DNA of 64,000 nucleotides from Pyropia haitanensis (taxonomy: Eukaryota > Rhodophyta > Bangiophyceae > Bangiales > Bangiaceae). Positions 41,901 through 50,900 of the stretch are shown one piece after another; within the stretch, counting starts at the first letter, position 1, and the number at the start of each line of letters is the position of its first letter. The notes under the pieces are model-generated. The model was given only the letters and a program-made list of their open reading frames with translations, ran no database searches and had not been told where the DNA came from. The stretch covers positions 5,235,874 to 5,299,873 of the forward strand of contig SDUX01000002.1 in NCBI GenBank assembly GCA_008729055.1. The letters are read 5' to 3'. The position numbers and the translations under genes are program-made.

Positions 41901-43792
41901 ACGGCAAGTCGGACGCGGTCAGCGCGGCACGAGCCGCCAAGATAGGGGCTAACCGTGATGCGCTGCAGGATCTACTCAGCAGGGAGCTTGGGGCTGACGA
42001 CTGCCGGCACGCCTTCCTTGACTCCCAGGCTTTTATGCCGGGCATCGAGAACTTCCTTTGCCCGTGCGGCATGCTGATCGGCTACGACTTTTTGGACCGC
42101 GCGGAGAGCCCTGCGCACGTGCTGGCATCCCTCGTCCAGCGCTTCCCCGTGCTGCCGTCGGTCGTGTACTTTGACACGGCCTGCCAGTTGGCCCGCAACG
42201 CCTCCCGGCGGATTCCCTGGCTTGTCTCCCGGTCAGGGACGGCCTTTAGCGTGGACCGGGCGCATCACCAGAAGAATCAGCACAAGTGCTCTCCTGTCTT
42301 TGATGCCGACGCCTACCCTTCGCGGTCTGTGAGGCATCGTACCGCTTGCGCCGAGAGCCGTCACTCCCTGAACAAGGCGTACAAGACGCACCTCGTTCAT
42401 CTTCGGCAAGACCACTTCATCGTCCAGATGCGTCTTCTTGGCGCGATGATCAACCTGCGGGTGATGATGCGCAAGGCGCTGGGGAAGGAGACCAACCACC
42501 GGCTTATGTGCGCCTTTTTCCACGCACGTGTACAGTCCTACTGTGACCGGCGGGACTGCTCTTGCTTTCATGGAGAACGCCAAGCAGCGGACCGCGCCGC
42601 CGCAGCAGGGGATGCCGCAGCTGCCAACCTGGACGACGACGTCATCCGCGCAGGCGGCAACGACGCCGCAGTAGCCGCCGGTGCTGGCGGTGCTGCCGGC
42701 GCTGCCGGTGGAGAACATGCCGCTGCTGATGCGGCTGCTGGCGCCGTCGACGCCGATGCCGCTGGCGTCGCTCGCATGAACCACGCCGCGGCCGCCCCTG
42801 GTGACGTCGGACCTGTCCAGCTGGGAGCTCTCCATCTGGTCCAAGACGCTGTGGCCGACGCGGTGGTGGTCGCCGCACAAGCTGCAGTAGATGACGCGGC
42901 CCAGGCGGCTATTGAGCCCATCGGGTACGCGGTTGGTCTTGCTGTCGGGGTGGCTGTTGGTCAGGCAGCAGTGGAAGGCGCCTATGCTGCCGCCGGAGAT
43001 GCCGCCGCACCGTTCGGCGCTATCGGCGCCCGTAGCGCTGACGATGTTCGTTTCGCAGCGCAGACCGCTGCCGCTCGCTCTGTTTCGTGCGCCGACGTCC
43101 AGCGTCCTGTCCATGCTGCAGTACAAGCTGCCGTGCAAGCCGCCCTTGTCGATGCTGCTCGCAGCGCCGGACGTGCCGCCGCTGCGACCGCTGGACACCA
43201 AGCGGGAGTTGCCGCCGGGCTCGCTGCTGCCCTTGCTGTGGCGAACGCCCCTCAACCTGCTGGCGTCATTGAAGGGGGTGGCGTAGGAGTCGGAGATGGC
43301 GGCGGCATGCCCGCCGGCGGGGGAGCTGGTGGTGGGGGGGCACAGGAGCAAGACACTGCAGGTGCCCAGGGTGGTGGCCCCCCCCCGATTCAAGGCGGTG
43401 GTGATGGAGCAGGCCATGTCCATGGCGCTGCTGCACTGGGCGATGACGCCGACGTTGCTGATGTGATCTTCGGTCAAGCGTCGGTGCAAGACGCGTTGCG
43501 TGCTGCCATGAGATCCTACTACGGGCGCGGTACTGTTCGCGCCTCTGACAGCGGTAACGGTGTGAGCGGTGAGGCCATTGGCGACGGGGGTGATCTTGAC
43601 GGTGGTCGTGGGGTGTTCGATGGTGAGGATCTTACGGGCGGCGTTGGGGAGCAAAGAGGCGCTGGGGGTTTGGGCGCTACGAAGAGGGGGAGGGATTCGG
43701 CGGATGAGGCGGCCTCTTCCGTGGAGAACTTCTCGAGCTCCAGCGATGAAGAGGCCGCACCGGGGGAGGTCGTTGATGTAGTACGGGAATAG
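38999..43792 (+). CDS. KDZ/HMGXB3-like transposase with SWIM zinc finger
   Basis: The uninterrupted 1,597-residue ORF starts at ATG 38999 (GTCATGGACGAGG). A SWIM zinc finger is formed by Cys204-x-Cys206-x20-Cys227-x-His229. Cysteine clusters follow at about 434-480 (CEQACFQCGSL ... WTCGCGKD) and about 562-575 (CKKCKQAGDCPYS), like the CxC modules fused to Kyakuja-Dileera-Zisupton transposases. An acidic Asp/Gly insert spans about 695-735. The core has LCPCGMLIGYDFL, then VVYFDTACQLARN (Asp1059, Cys1062), VDRAHHQKNQHKCS (His1089, His1095, Cys1097) and TACAESRHSLNK (Glu1119). This order (CP.G, DxxC, HxxxxxHxC, E) is that of the KDZ RNase H-like core and of animal HMGXB3-type domesticated relatives. 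The first catalytic Asp may be in FMTDGKSDAV. Residues about 1195-1460 are Ala-rich helices. Intact, so possibly active. Confidence 0.8.
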   Translation: MDEDVVDGAGAPDRPPGGASPAESDLPWRVATLRRCTPALPIVLPQDLQTALAAATLGEDDPPSRPRRRQRKRARLNPPTGGTRAAPRRRARVSGGGESSSSSPSTPDPPPSATEASDVDNATAGVTEDELDMRQRVLDSIAMYKRVILRDLAAVLGGQARTTFFGGALRVTCVAEGAAVVVSEGERACVTWCTRAHGSAIFLCTCGGRLGAESIEVRSFVGSSSTCAHARALHASFSELAQAVGVVSIIGLLERHAALDNSAAEPSTACVVHLATKTASKMAVFAVLDGGAWAAVTVRRRLGKKKTPKRTMLRAACTQLSCAKIHWWCPHVAAVSAWSAELREAMALAAGLGSGLLPEGLQDVRLPASAPARARLTPVQQAAADAAFSDEKRWRNSRNLLPCSGEIADCLLFDKLASMAREAGERAVLPEVLCEQACFQCGSLYNGLNVKNTGATLHTLQGRVAVSLRQWTCGCGKDVLYDGAHSSLFASTTRTVFTRTFMDVVIQMVFTGHSTLSSSTSVMCFLLECTDSLSGAPAGLARQTLTAAVHRFARTLIVPAELYRCKKCKQAGDCPYSAIVVDGEVLSILRNLSQPLVRVTDDVRVVPLDIKHGCCVPVAAIRGAVRKRLSADRGAVVRLTKGENSALARLGQELVSVPDPHVVGEERTSARAVRWAAAFLFFSFYTNEEGDCLPDVEGADADDDNGNGGEGNDLGGNDGPDGGGDGGAAAALGRVGGDMVIAAAAVDDGGGAVQGGVQQPPADANLVVAPGASAVFFSRQVTGAFHGQGNEGRPADNWRSVRQFLTTFVAEPVLGVFAGLRVDRIELLAKQLVLGKPVSVWRPFAKAVESVGMVWPFLRLIGSADDVDPLMTRAIGELLLFSCSVDKTWETLWRQQAPDASTAFETQWKVTSIEKYRALRSTRPDPAPPSSQLLSSVYSYERATAQALEVRSGHVWPDLAAVRTFMTDGKSDAVSAARAAKIGANRDALQDLLSRELGADDCRHAFLDSQAFMPGIENFLCPCGMLIGYDFLDRAESPAHVLASLVQRFPVLPSVVYFDTACQLARNASRRIPWLVSRSGTAFSVDRAHHQKNQHKCSPVFDADAYPSRSVRHRTACAESRHSLNKAYKTHLVHLRQDHFIVQMRLLGAMINLRVMMRKALGKETNHRLMCAFFHARVQSYCDRRDCSCFHGERQAADRAAAAGDAAAANLDDDVIRAGGNDAAVAAGAGGAAGAAGGEHAAADAAAGAVDADAAGVARMNHAAAAPGDVGPVQLGALHLVQDAVADAVVVAAQAAVDDAAQAAIEPIGYAVGLAVGVAVGQAAVEGAYAAAGDAAAPFGAIGARSADDVRFAAQTAAARSVSCADVQRPVHAAVQAAVQAALVDAARSAGRAAAATAGHQAGVAAGLAAALAVANAPQPAGVIEGGGVGVGDGGGMPAGGGAGGGGAQEQDTAGAQGGGPPPIQGGGDGAGHVHGAAALGDDADVADVIFGQASVQDALRAAMRSYYGRGTVRASDSGNGVSGEAIGDGGDLDGGRGVFDGEDLTGGVGEQRGAGGLGATKRGRDSADEAASSVENFSSSSDEEAAPGEVVDVVRE

Positions 43793-44040
43793 ATGAGTTG
43801 ACTTTTACAAGCAGTGCGGTACGATGTGCCTCATGGAGACCTAGACGATTTTCTACGTCAGCAAACGTGCGCTTTGCACTCGTGTGAGACGGTGTCGCGT
43901 ACGCAGGGATGGGAAAAAGACAACGTGTTGGAGAATAAAGGCCAAGGCCTCGGCAGCAGCAACCGGGAATTGCCGGCCGATCATAAACCCTGACCACAAT
44001 GCTCAGCGGCCACAATGCTCAGCGGCGAAGAGGCCGACGG
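43793..44040. other. 3' flank of the transposase
   Basis: Short stretch of ordinary composition, probably the 3' UTR. A tandem duplication of CAATGCTCAGCGGC occurs near 43998-44025. Confidence 0.5.
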
Positions 44041-44950
44041 CCAAGCGGGGGCGACGGCGGTGGCAAATGTGGGCAAAGGCCGCCGCGGCCGAGGGGGACT
44101 GCCAAAGCAGTGGCGGCCAGTACCACGCGGCAAACAGAAGAGCCGGCCGCCGCGGCGGTAGCCGCCGCGACGGCGGGCAGCAGCGGCGGCCGCGGGCGGC
44201 GGCCGCGCCAACGGGCGCGGCCGCGGCCGCGAACAGCGGCGGCCGCGGCGCCAGCGTCGGGTGCCGCCGTGAGCAGCGGCCGCGCGCAGCAGCTGCGGCC
44301 GCCACCGCCAGTAGCGGCGGCCGCAGCGGGCGGTGGCAGCGGCGACCGCGGGCAGCGCGTGCGGCCGCGGCCGCGAGCAGCGGCGGCCGCGGCTCCAGCG
44401 GCGGGTGCGGCCTCGGGCGGCGGCCACGGGCAGCGGCCGCGGCCGCGACCGCGAGCAGCGGCGGCCGCGGCAGGCAGCGGCGGCGGCGGCCGCGGGCAGC
44501 GACCGCCGCCCCGGCCGCGAGCAGCCGCGGACGCAGCCGCGAGAAGCGGCCTCCGCGGCTGCGGCCGCGGGCACCGGCGGCCGCAGCGGCGGCATGGGAC
44601 GCGGGCACGGGCAGCGGCAACGGCGGCGGCAGCGGCAGCGGCAATGCCGGCCACGGGCAGCGGCAGCGGCGGCCGCGGCAGCCGTGGCCGCGGGCGGCGG
44701 CAGCGGGGGCGGCCGCGGCGGGGGTAGCGGCTGCGGCGGCCGCGGCCGTGGGCGGCAGGGGCGGCGGCCACGGCAGCAGCCGCGGGCGGCGGGGGCGGCG
44801 GCGGCAGCGGGCGGCGGGGGCGGCGGCGGCAGCGGGCGGCGGGGGCGGCGGCGGCAGCGGGCGGCGGGGGCGGCGGTGGTGGCGGGCGCGATCGCGGCCG
44901 CGGGCGGCGGGGGCGGCGGTCGCGGTCGCGGGCAGCCGGGCGGGCTGGGT
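44041..44950. repeat. GCGGCC/GGC-rich repeat block with 25-bp minisatellite
   Basis: Dense GCGGCCGC and GGCAGCGGC repeats fill 900 bp. From about 44775 to 44930 they resolve into 25-bp tandem units (CAGCGGGCGGCGGGGGCGGC core, A at 44806, 44831 and 44856). Long ORFs exist in all frames on both strands and are poly-Ala/Arg/Pro readings, so I call no gene. Confidence 0.85.
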
Positions 44951-45345
44951 GCCGATTTGGCGCAGCGGGGGGCCCGGTGCAGCCACGGAAGTGGCCCCGG
45001 TCACGGGCCACGCGTCGCGCTCCTGTGCTTCCGCTCGTACTGCTACACACTATCCCAAAGATAGCGGGTGCGGTTGGCTCTGAGGGCGCGAGTACGAGCC
45101 CGTCGTCGTACTCACTGCGAAAGCATGCGTGCAGCCCACGAAACGCGGGAGGTGGCGGGCAGGCGGGCAGGCGGATACTGGACAGCTGCGGCAGACAGGT
45201 GTCTATCGATCGTCACCAGTATTCAATATTGTCGATTGGGAGGCCTTGAATTGAGCCATTCTGAACGATCGCCGCTGGGTTTCCTTGACGCCTTCCCATT
45301 GGCCCAGCCCGAACCTCGACGACACGGGTGGACACGTCCAGTTAC

Positions 45346-46089
45346 TACATGGGTGGGGGGGGGGATCCGAGGCCGCGGAGAGCGTCCGCCTTTGTCGGCG
45401 GCGGCTGGAGGCGCGGACGGGGGCTAGCGACAATAGCTGGTCTCAGCTGTAGTAAGTCGTACATCAAATAAGTGCATTAGGTTCATGCATTAGGTTCACC
45501 TGAGGTTGGTGGCTGCCGTCCGCTTTGTCGTAGAGTCGCGGTGGTGGCGGACGTGGCGGGAGGTTCTGGTGGTGCTCGTGTCTGCGTGGCTGCTGCCGCT
45601 GCCGCGATGGCAGCCTCGAGCTCTCCAGAGGGCAACCTTATATGCGGGTGAGCGGTTGCTGTGGGCAGAGAGCGCGTCGCTGTCCGACGTCGGGGACCGC
45701 CAACAATGGCAACTGGTGTCCATCATGTTCCACCGCTGGATGCGGACGCGTCGTACAAGCGGCGCGTGGGGGACCGCTCTGGGGGACAGTGGAAGTGGTG
45801 ACCAACGCCGCCGACGTTACCGCCCGTGCGGACGTGGTGCGATGCAATGCGCCGACCAGCCGCCTGCGACCGGGACGCGAAACAGACCAGGTGCGCACAC
45901 GGACAACCGTGCTCGACGTGCAGGCAACGAAAAAGCAAGCGGTGCGCACACCCCCTCCGCTCACTGCGCACTCGCCTCCCTCACTCCACGACGCCCTCAT
46001 CCCCCGCAAGAAAAGCACGCCGTGCGCACACACCCTTGCCGCTCAATCCGCACTCACCCCTCATCCCCCCCCACCCACCCCAGCCGCCC
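45346..46089. other. Right flank of the candidate transposon and NDRG 3' region
   Basis: Contains a 13-bp tandem repeat GCATTAGGTTCA(T/C) at 45474-45499. A roughly 70-80-bp imperfect tandem duplication, starting with AAGCAAGCGGTGCGCACAC and AAGCACGCCGTGCGCACAC, lies at about 45935-46075. That duplication is C-rich and G-poor on the + strand, like the spacer at 5895-6080, and lies just past the NDRG stop. An ORF from 45506 begins with TTG/GTG and is not supported. Confidence 0.45.
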
Positions 46090-47114
46090 CTACACACACC
46101 CCAAGCCCAGAAAGAACAGCCGCACCGCCTCGACCACCTCGTGCGGCGCCTCCTCCACCACCCCCGCGCCCGCCCCGTCGACGCCAATGAGGCTCGCCGC
46201 GGCCGGGCTCCAGCAGCCGAGCGCCTCGACGACGGCGTTGTACCCCCCCCCCCCCCCTCGGGCGCGGCGCGCCCCCCAAACAGCAGCACCCGGCCACCCA
46301 CTGCGCCCACCGGCGCCGCGCGGAGCGCCGCGCCCACATCCCGCCGCTGCGCGTGGGCCCACACGTAGCGCCCCACGTTCGCCGCGCACAGCCGGTCGAG
46401 CGCGTCGCTGTACTTGGTGGTCAGCTCTACGTTATTGGCGACCGCGTCCGGGGAGAGCCAGCGCGCCAGCCAGCCCGCCTTGGCCGCCTCCCCCGTCCCG
46501 TTCCACCCGCCTGCCGCGGCGAGGCGCTCGCGCACCGCCTCGGCGGTCGTCGCGCCCGACAGGACGGGCGAGAAGAGAACCATGCCGGCGACGGCCGAGC
46601 CCAGCCGCAGCGCCGCCTCGGCGGCAATGACGCAGCCCGCGCCCGACGCGACGAGCACGACCCGCCGGAGGCCCGCCGCGGCCGAGGCGCGCAGGGACGT
46701 GACGAGGTCCGCGACCTCCTCGCCCAGGTCGGCCAGGGACACCCACGGCTCGGCGGCGGGGATGGGCGGCGCGTCGTCTTCGGCGCCCAGGATGTCCACG
46801 TGGTACGCGTCCGCCCGGTGGAGCGCCGACTCGGGCGCCGACGCGGACGAGACGGCAAAGAGGGTGGAGAAGGCGGCCGCCGCGTTGAGGCCCATGTCGT
46901 GGAGGGTGACCACCGCGAATGGGTAGGGCGACGCGCCCGCCGCGGCCGCCGCGGCGGAGCGGACGTGCGTGACCCGCAGGTGGGCGGTGGTGCGCACGGT
47001 CACCGCGTCGCCAGGGCGGGCGAGTGGCAGCGACCGGGGGGCGGTCTCGACAAGGATGTCGAGGTCGTCGGCACCGCCGGGGGGGGGGGGGGTGGGGGGG
47101 GCGGGCGTCATCAT
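46090..47114 (-). CDS. NDRG family protein (alpha/beta-hydrolase fold; one apparent frameshift)
   Basis: ATG 47114 (GTCACCATGATG) opens MMTPAPPTPPPPGGADDLDI. The fold markers are those of N-myc downstream-regulated proteins: FAVVTLHDMGLNAAAAFSTL, the YHVDILGAEDDAPPIPAAEP loop, VSLADLGEEVADLVTSL, VVLVASGAGCVIAAEAALRL (nucleophile-elbow position without Ser), then VAGMVLFSPVLSG. After GGRVLLFGG the frame must change at the C15 run 46243-46257. The new frame reads YNAVVEALGCWSPAAASLIG and ends EAPHEVVEAVRLFFLGLGCV at 46090, a typical NDRG C-terminus. Total is about 341 residues, normal for the family. NDRG proteins lack hydrolase catalytic residues and act in stress and signalling; no substrate can be given. 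Confidence 0.78.
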
Positions 47115-47959
47115 GGTGACGTCCGCAGTGGGCGAAGGAGAGGGGGGGTGGGGGGGTGGGGGGTGATGGGGACAGGGGGGGAAGGGAGAATGATAGAGCA
47201 GCGATGGAGGGGGAGTGGATAGGCTGCGACGGGGCAGGTCATGAAAAGCCACAACAGGAAGAGCGCGTCGCGGCAGCGGGAGCGGCAGCGTGACGAGCTT
47301 GGCAGCACGGGTGGACGGGCAAGTGACGAAGAGGGCGGGGGGGGTGGGGAGGGGGAGAGCGGCCACACGCCGAGACAGACGGCGAGATGGATGCGGGCGG
47401 GTGACACGACGCTGCCGAGCGCTGCCGCCTCCCCCCCCCCCTCCTTTCTCTTCCGATGGCAATCAAACAAAGGGGGGGGGGGAGGGGGGGTGCCACGGCG
47501 GCGGCTGCAGCGGGCGGGTCGGCGGCGGGGGAGGGGTGCGTGGTTGGCCGCGAGTGGCGGCGCGGGACGGGTGACTGCTCAGGCGGCAGCCGGTGCGCTG
47601 CGATTGGCCCGGCTCTCGCGGTTTGCTGCCGCAACCACCCTCGCCCGCGCCCATTTCTGACAGACACGCGCGGGAGACGCGGCGGCCGCAGCTGCGACCG
47701 TCACCACCACAGAAAAAAAAAAACACATCCTTCTGTCCCTGGCAGAAAGGGGGCAGTAGTAGTAAGGGAAGACCCAGCGGCGAAGACCAAAATGAAAAGG
47801 AGAGAAACCAAGCGGCGAAGACCCACAGCACGAACCAAGACGGAAAACATAGGCTGGGGCAGGGGTTGCCGGCGGTCTGGGCCGTGCAGAACTCCCTTCC
47901 TACCCATTCCACCTCACCTCCCACCCCGGGTCCTCCCCCCCCCCCGCCGTGGGAGCGCC
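47115..47959. other. Region between NDRG (5' side) and the giant ORF (3' side)
   Basis: 47120-47230 is purine-rich on +, therefore C/T-rich in NDRG sense, and is the likely leader. 47460-47500 has further G runs. 47690-47960 is A-rich then C-rich and probably 3' UTR of the giant ORF. No gene recognised. Confidence 0.4.
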
Positions 47960-50900
47960 TCAAACATCCACCCGCGACGGGCCGGCCGCGTCGGCCGGCT
48001 GCCCCACACCGGCGGGGCCCCCCCTCTCCACCTTTGGGCAGCCGCCCTCCTCGGCGACAGCGGGACGTGCTGCCACCGCCCCCGCCGCTGCCGCCCGGCC
48101 AGAGACGACGGCGCGCTCCGCTGGTAGCCCCGCATCCTCCCCCACCCCCGCTGTCGGCACCGACGCGGGCGCCGCCGCCACGGGCGCCGACGCCGCGGGC
48201 GCTGCTGCCGCGGGCGTCGTGACCGCGGGGGCGGGCGCGGTGGCCTTCCCGAGGGGGGGGGCGGGACGGGCACCGGCTGCGTCAGCGGCGGCGGGGGCGG
48301 TTGCGATGGGCGCCGTCGCCGCGGCGGCGCTCCCGCTCGCAAGTGTAGCGGTCACAGCGGGAAGCGAAGAGGCGGCAGCAGCGGCGGCCACTTCTTCCGC
48401 TGTTGCCGGCGTAGCCGCAGCGGGGAGCGCCGCGGCGGCACGGGGGCGGCCCTTGGGGTCTTGCGTCTGGGTCGGTGACACCTCCGTCAAGACCCTAGCG
48501 CCAGCGCCACCATCCGACGGCGCCGGTGGCGTGGCTGTCGCCGCCGCCGCCGCCTCAGCAACGGCGGGCGCGGCGGCGGGCGTGGCGATGGAGGCTGCGG
48601 GGGCGGCAGGGGCGGCGGCCGACGCAGCGTCCACGCCAGCAAGGGGACCGCCGACGGCACCACTTTCCAACGGCGGCCGGGGCGTGGCTGCCACCGTCAG
48701 CTCCGCGGCCGCTGGCGGGGTGCCCACGCGCGTCGCCGACACCTCCGCCACGGTGGGCACACCATCGGGCTTGGCGTGGGCGTTTCTGGCAGCATCAGGG
48801 GCGGCGGTGCCGGCAGCGAACGCACCAGCAACGGGCTGTCTCGGCAGCGCCGCGGTGGGCGACCGCCAGACCAGCGGGGGCGGTGACACTAACGGGAATC
48901 CCTTGCCGCCGGCCGGCGGCGGGCCCGTCGAGAGCACCACTGACGGCAGCGACGGCGTCGTCGGGGGTGCCAACGACGGAGGTGGCAGCCGCGGCGCCGC
49001 GACGGCAGCCGGTGGCGGCGGCCGCGACACCACGTTGGCAGTCGGCGGCAGCGGCCGCGCCGTCGCGTTGGCAGTCGGCTTGACCGACCCTGCCACCCTG
49101 GTGGGCGGCACGTCGTTTGCCGCCGCCACGGGAGCACCCTCAACTGGTGACACGAGGGTAGGGGCGGCGGTGGAGGAGGCGGCGTCGGCTGGCAGCACGG
49201 CGGCCACGGCATCTTGTGGGGCGGCGGCCCCTCCCGTTGTGGCGCCGGTTGCCGCGGTCGCCTCGGAGGGAGCAACGGTGGCGATAGCGGTGGGAACCGG
49301 CGCGGCGACCGGCGCGGCACCCCCTAGCGCGGCCACCTCTGCCTTGGGACCGGCCGCAGTAGCGGGCGGCACCGCCGGGACAGGGGCGCCGGAGGCGGCG
49401 GGTGGGGCGGCAGCGGCGGCCGCGATCGCAGGCTGGGCCGCCTCGGCGCGTGACGTAGTGTCAGCAGCGGCCGAGGCGCGCGGCAGCGTCGAAGGCGGTG
49501 TCCCGGCGCATGGGGTGGCCACCTGCATCGAGGCGCCGGCCGCCGCCGCCGGGCCACCCGCGGCGAGTACGGCGGAGGGGGTGGCGTCGGCGGGTGCGAC
49601 CGCCGGGGCGGCACGCAACGCGGTGCCGGTGACCGCAGCAGCGCGCGGTGACGTCGACGGTGTCGCCACAATCACGGGTACCACCGCTATGGCCTTTGGC
49701 ACGGTGGTCCCAGCTGTGGGGGCGGGGGGAGGCGGCTGCTCAGTCGCCGTTGCTGTTGTGGAGCTCGCTGCGGCCGCCCGCGGCGGGTCCGCCGCAGCGA
49801 CTAGCGGTCGGGCAGCGGTGGCTGTCGCTGGCAGCGCGGCCGCGACCGCCGGCGATATGCCAGCGGTGGCCGCCGCCGGCCGCACGGCCGCAGCAAATGT
49901 CCGCGTGCCGGACGCCGTCGTCGTCGATCGCAAGGCTGCGGCCGGCAGCGGCACGGCGACAAGGGTCGTAGTCGGCTGCACAACCGTGGCGGCCGGCGGT
50001 GTGGCTGCGGTGACCGCCGGTCGTACGGCCGTGGCCACCCGCGGCGACTCGGCATTCTCGACAGACGGTGCGGCAGCAGAGGCCACGGGATCCACGGCCA
50101 AGGCCACCCGCGGCGGATCGGGCGCGGCGGCGAGCGGTGCGACAGCGGTGGCCTCCGCAGACCCCTCCGCCGTGGCAGCACGTCGCACAGCGGCAACGGC
50201 AGCGGCAGCCGGCCGGGACGGCTCAACAGGTGCGGCCACTGACGCCGGCGCTGGCGCCAGCGACGGCCGGTAAAGGCTGGGCGCGACCGCCGCCGGCTGC
50301 GGCACGACCGCCGGCAGCGGCACAGTGGCCGGTGGTGATGGCGGCGGCGACGATGAGGTCGGCAACGGCGGCGGCAAAGACGTTGACGGTGGCGGTGGCG
50401 TCGGCTGCTGCGCCGCTCCCCCACCGCCAGACAACACGCCCCCGACTGTAGCCGTCGCAGTGGCGGGCGTGGACACCACGACGCCGCCATCCGCAACGGC
50501 GGCAGTGGCAGCGGAGGCGCCCAGCGCGGCGGCAGCGTCCAACAGCGGAACTCCATACGCGGGCGACCCCGCCGCGGGCGTGGCGGCCGCCGGCGCGCCA
50601 GGCCTTGTCGTGACCACTTCTTCGCGTGTCGCCACGGAGGAGAGCGGCGCCTCCGCGGGCCGGGAGTGGGTGGCGCCGCTGTCGCTGGTAGTGGGCGCCG
50701 TCGATGGAGGCCGCGGTGCCGTCGTCGCCACACCGAGTGCAGATGCCCTTGCGGAAAGGGTGCCAGACGGGGCCGCCCCTGCCGCTGCACCCGCAGCGGG
50801 CGACGCCACCGCGGGCGCGCCCGCACTGGATGCAGCCGCGGCGGGCACGATCTCAGCGGGCACCCCCGCGACCGGCGCGGCCGCCTCGGCGGTCGGCGCG

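Larger units (their letters stand above)
30535..45345. mobile_element. Candidate large KDZ-type DNA transposon (minimum extent)
   Basis: Left 30535-30705 and right 45195-45345 are similar in inverted orientation. Shared blocks are GTAACTGG, TGTCGTCGAGGTTCG, GGCCAATGG, ACCCAGCG, ACGATCG and CACCTGTC, in the same order with similar spacing. The interval of at least 14.8 kb holds the only transposase-like gene in the window (38999-43792) and a second large ORF on the same strand. The inverted repeats are diverged (roughly 70 percent by eye), so the copy is old or these are subterminal repeats. Exact ends and target duplication were not found. A 13-bp tandem repeat lies just outside the right side. 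Confidence 0.5.

Noticed and set aside
43884..45083. Ala/Gly/Arg ORFs of 240-400 codons after the transposase
   Set aside because: Readings of a GCGGCC repeat block, open in all frames, with no conserved segment.
47949..50273. 774-codon + strand ORF opposite the giant gene
   Set aside because: It is one of several broken antisense ORFs. Only the minus strand stays open for the whole 9.7 kb from a good ATG.
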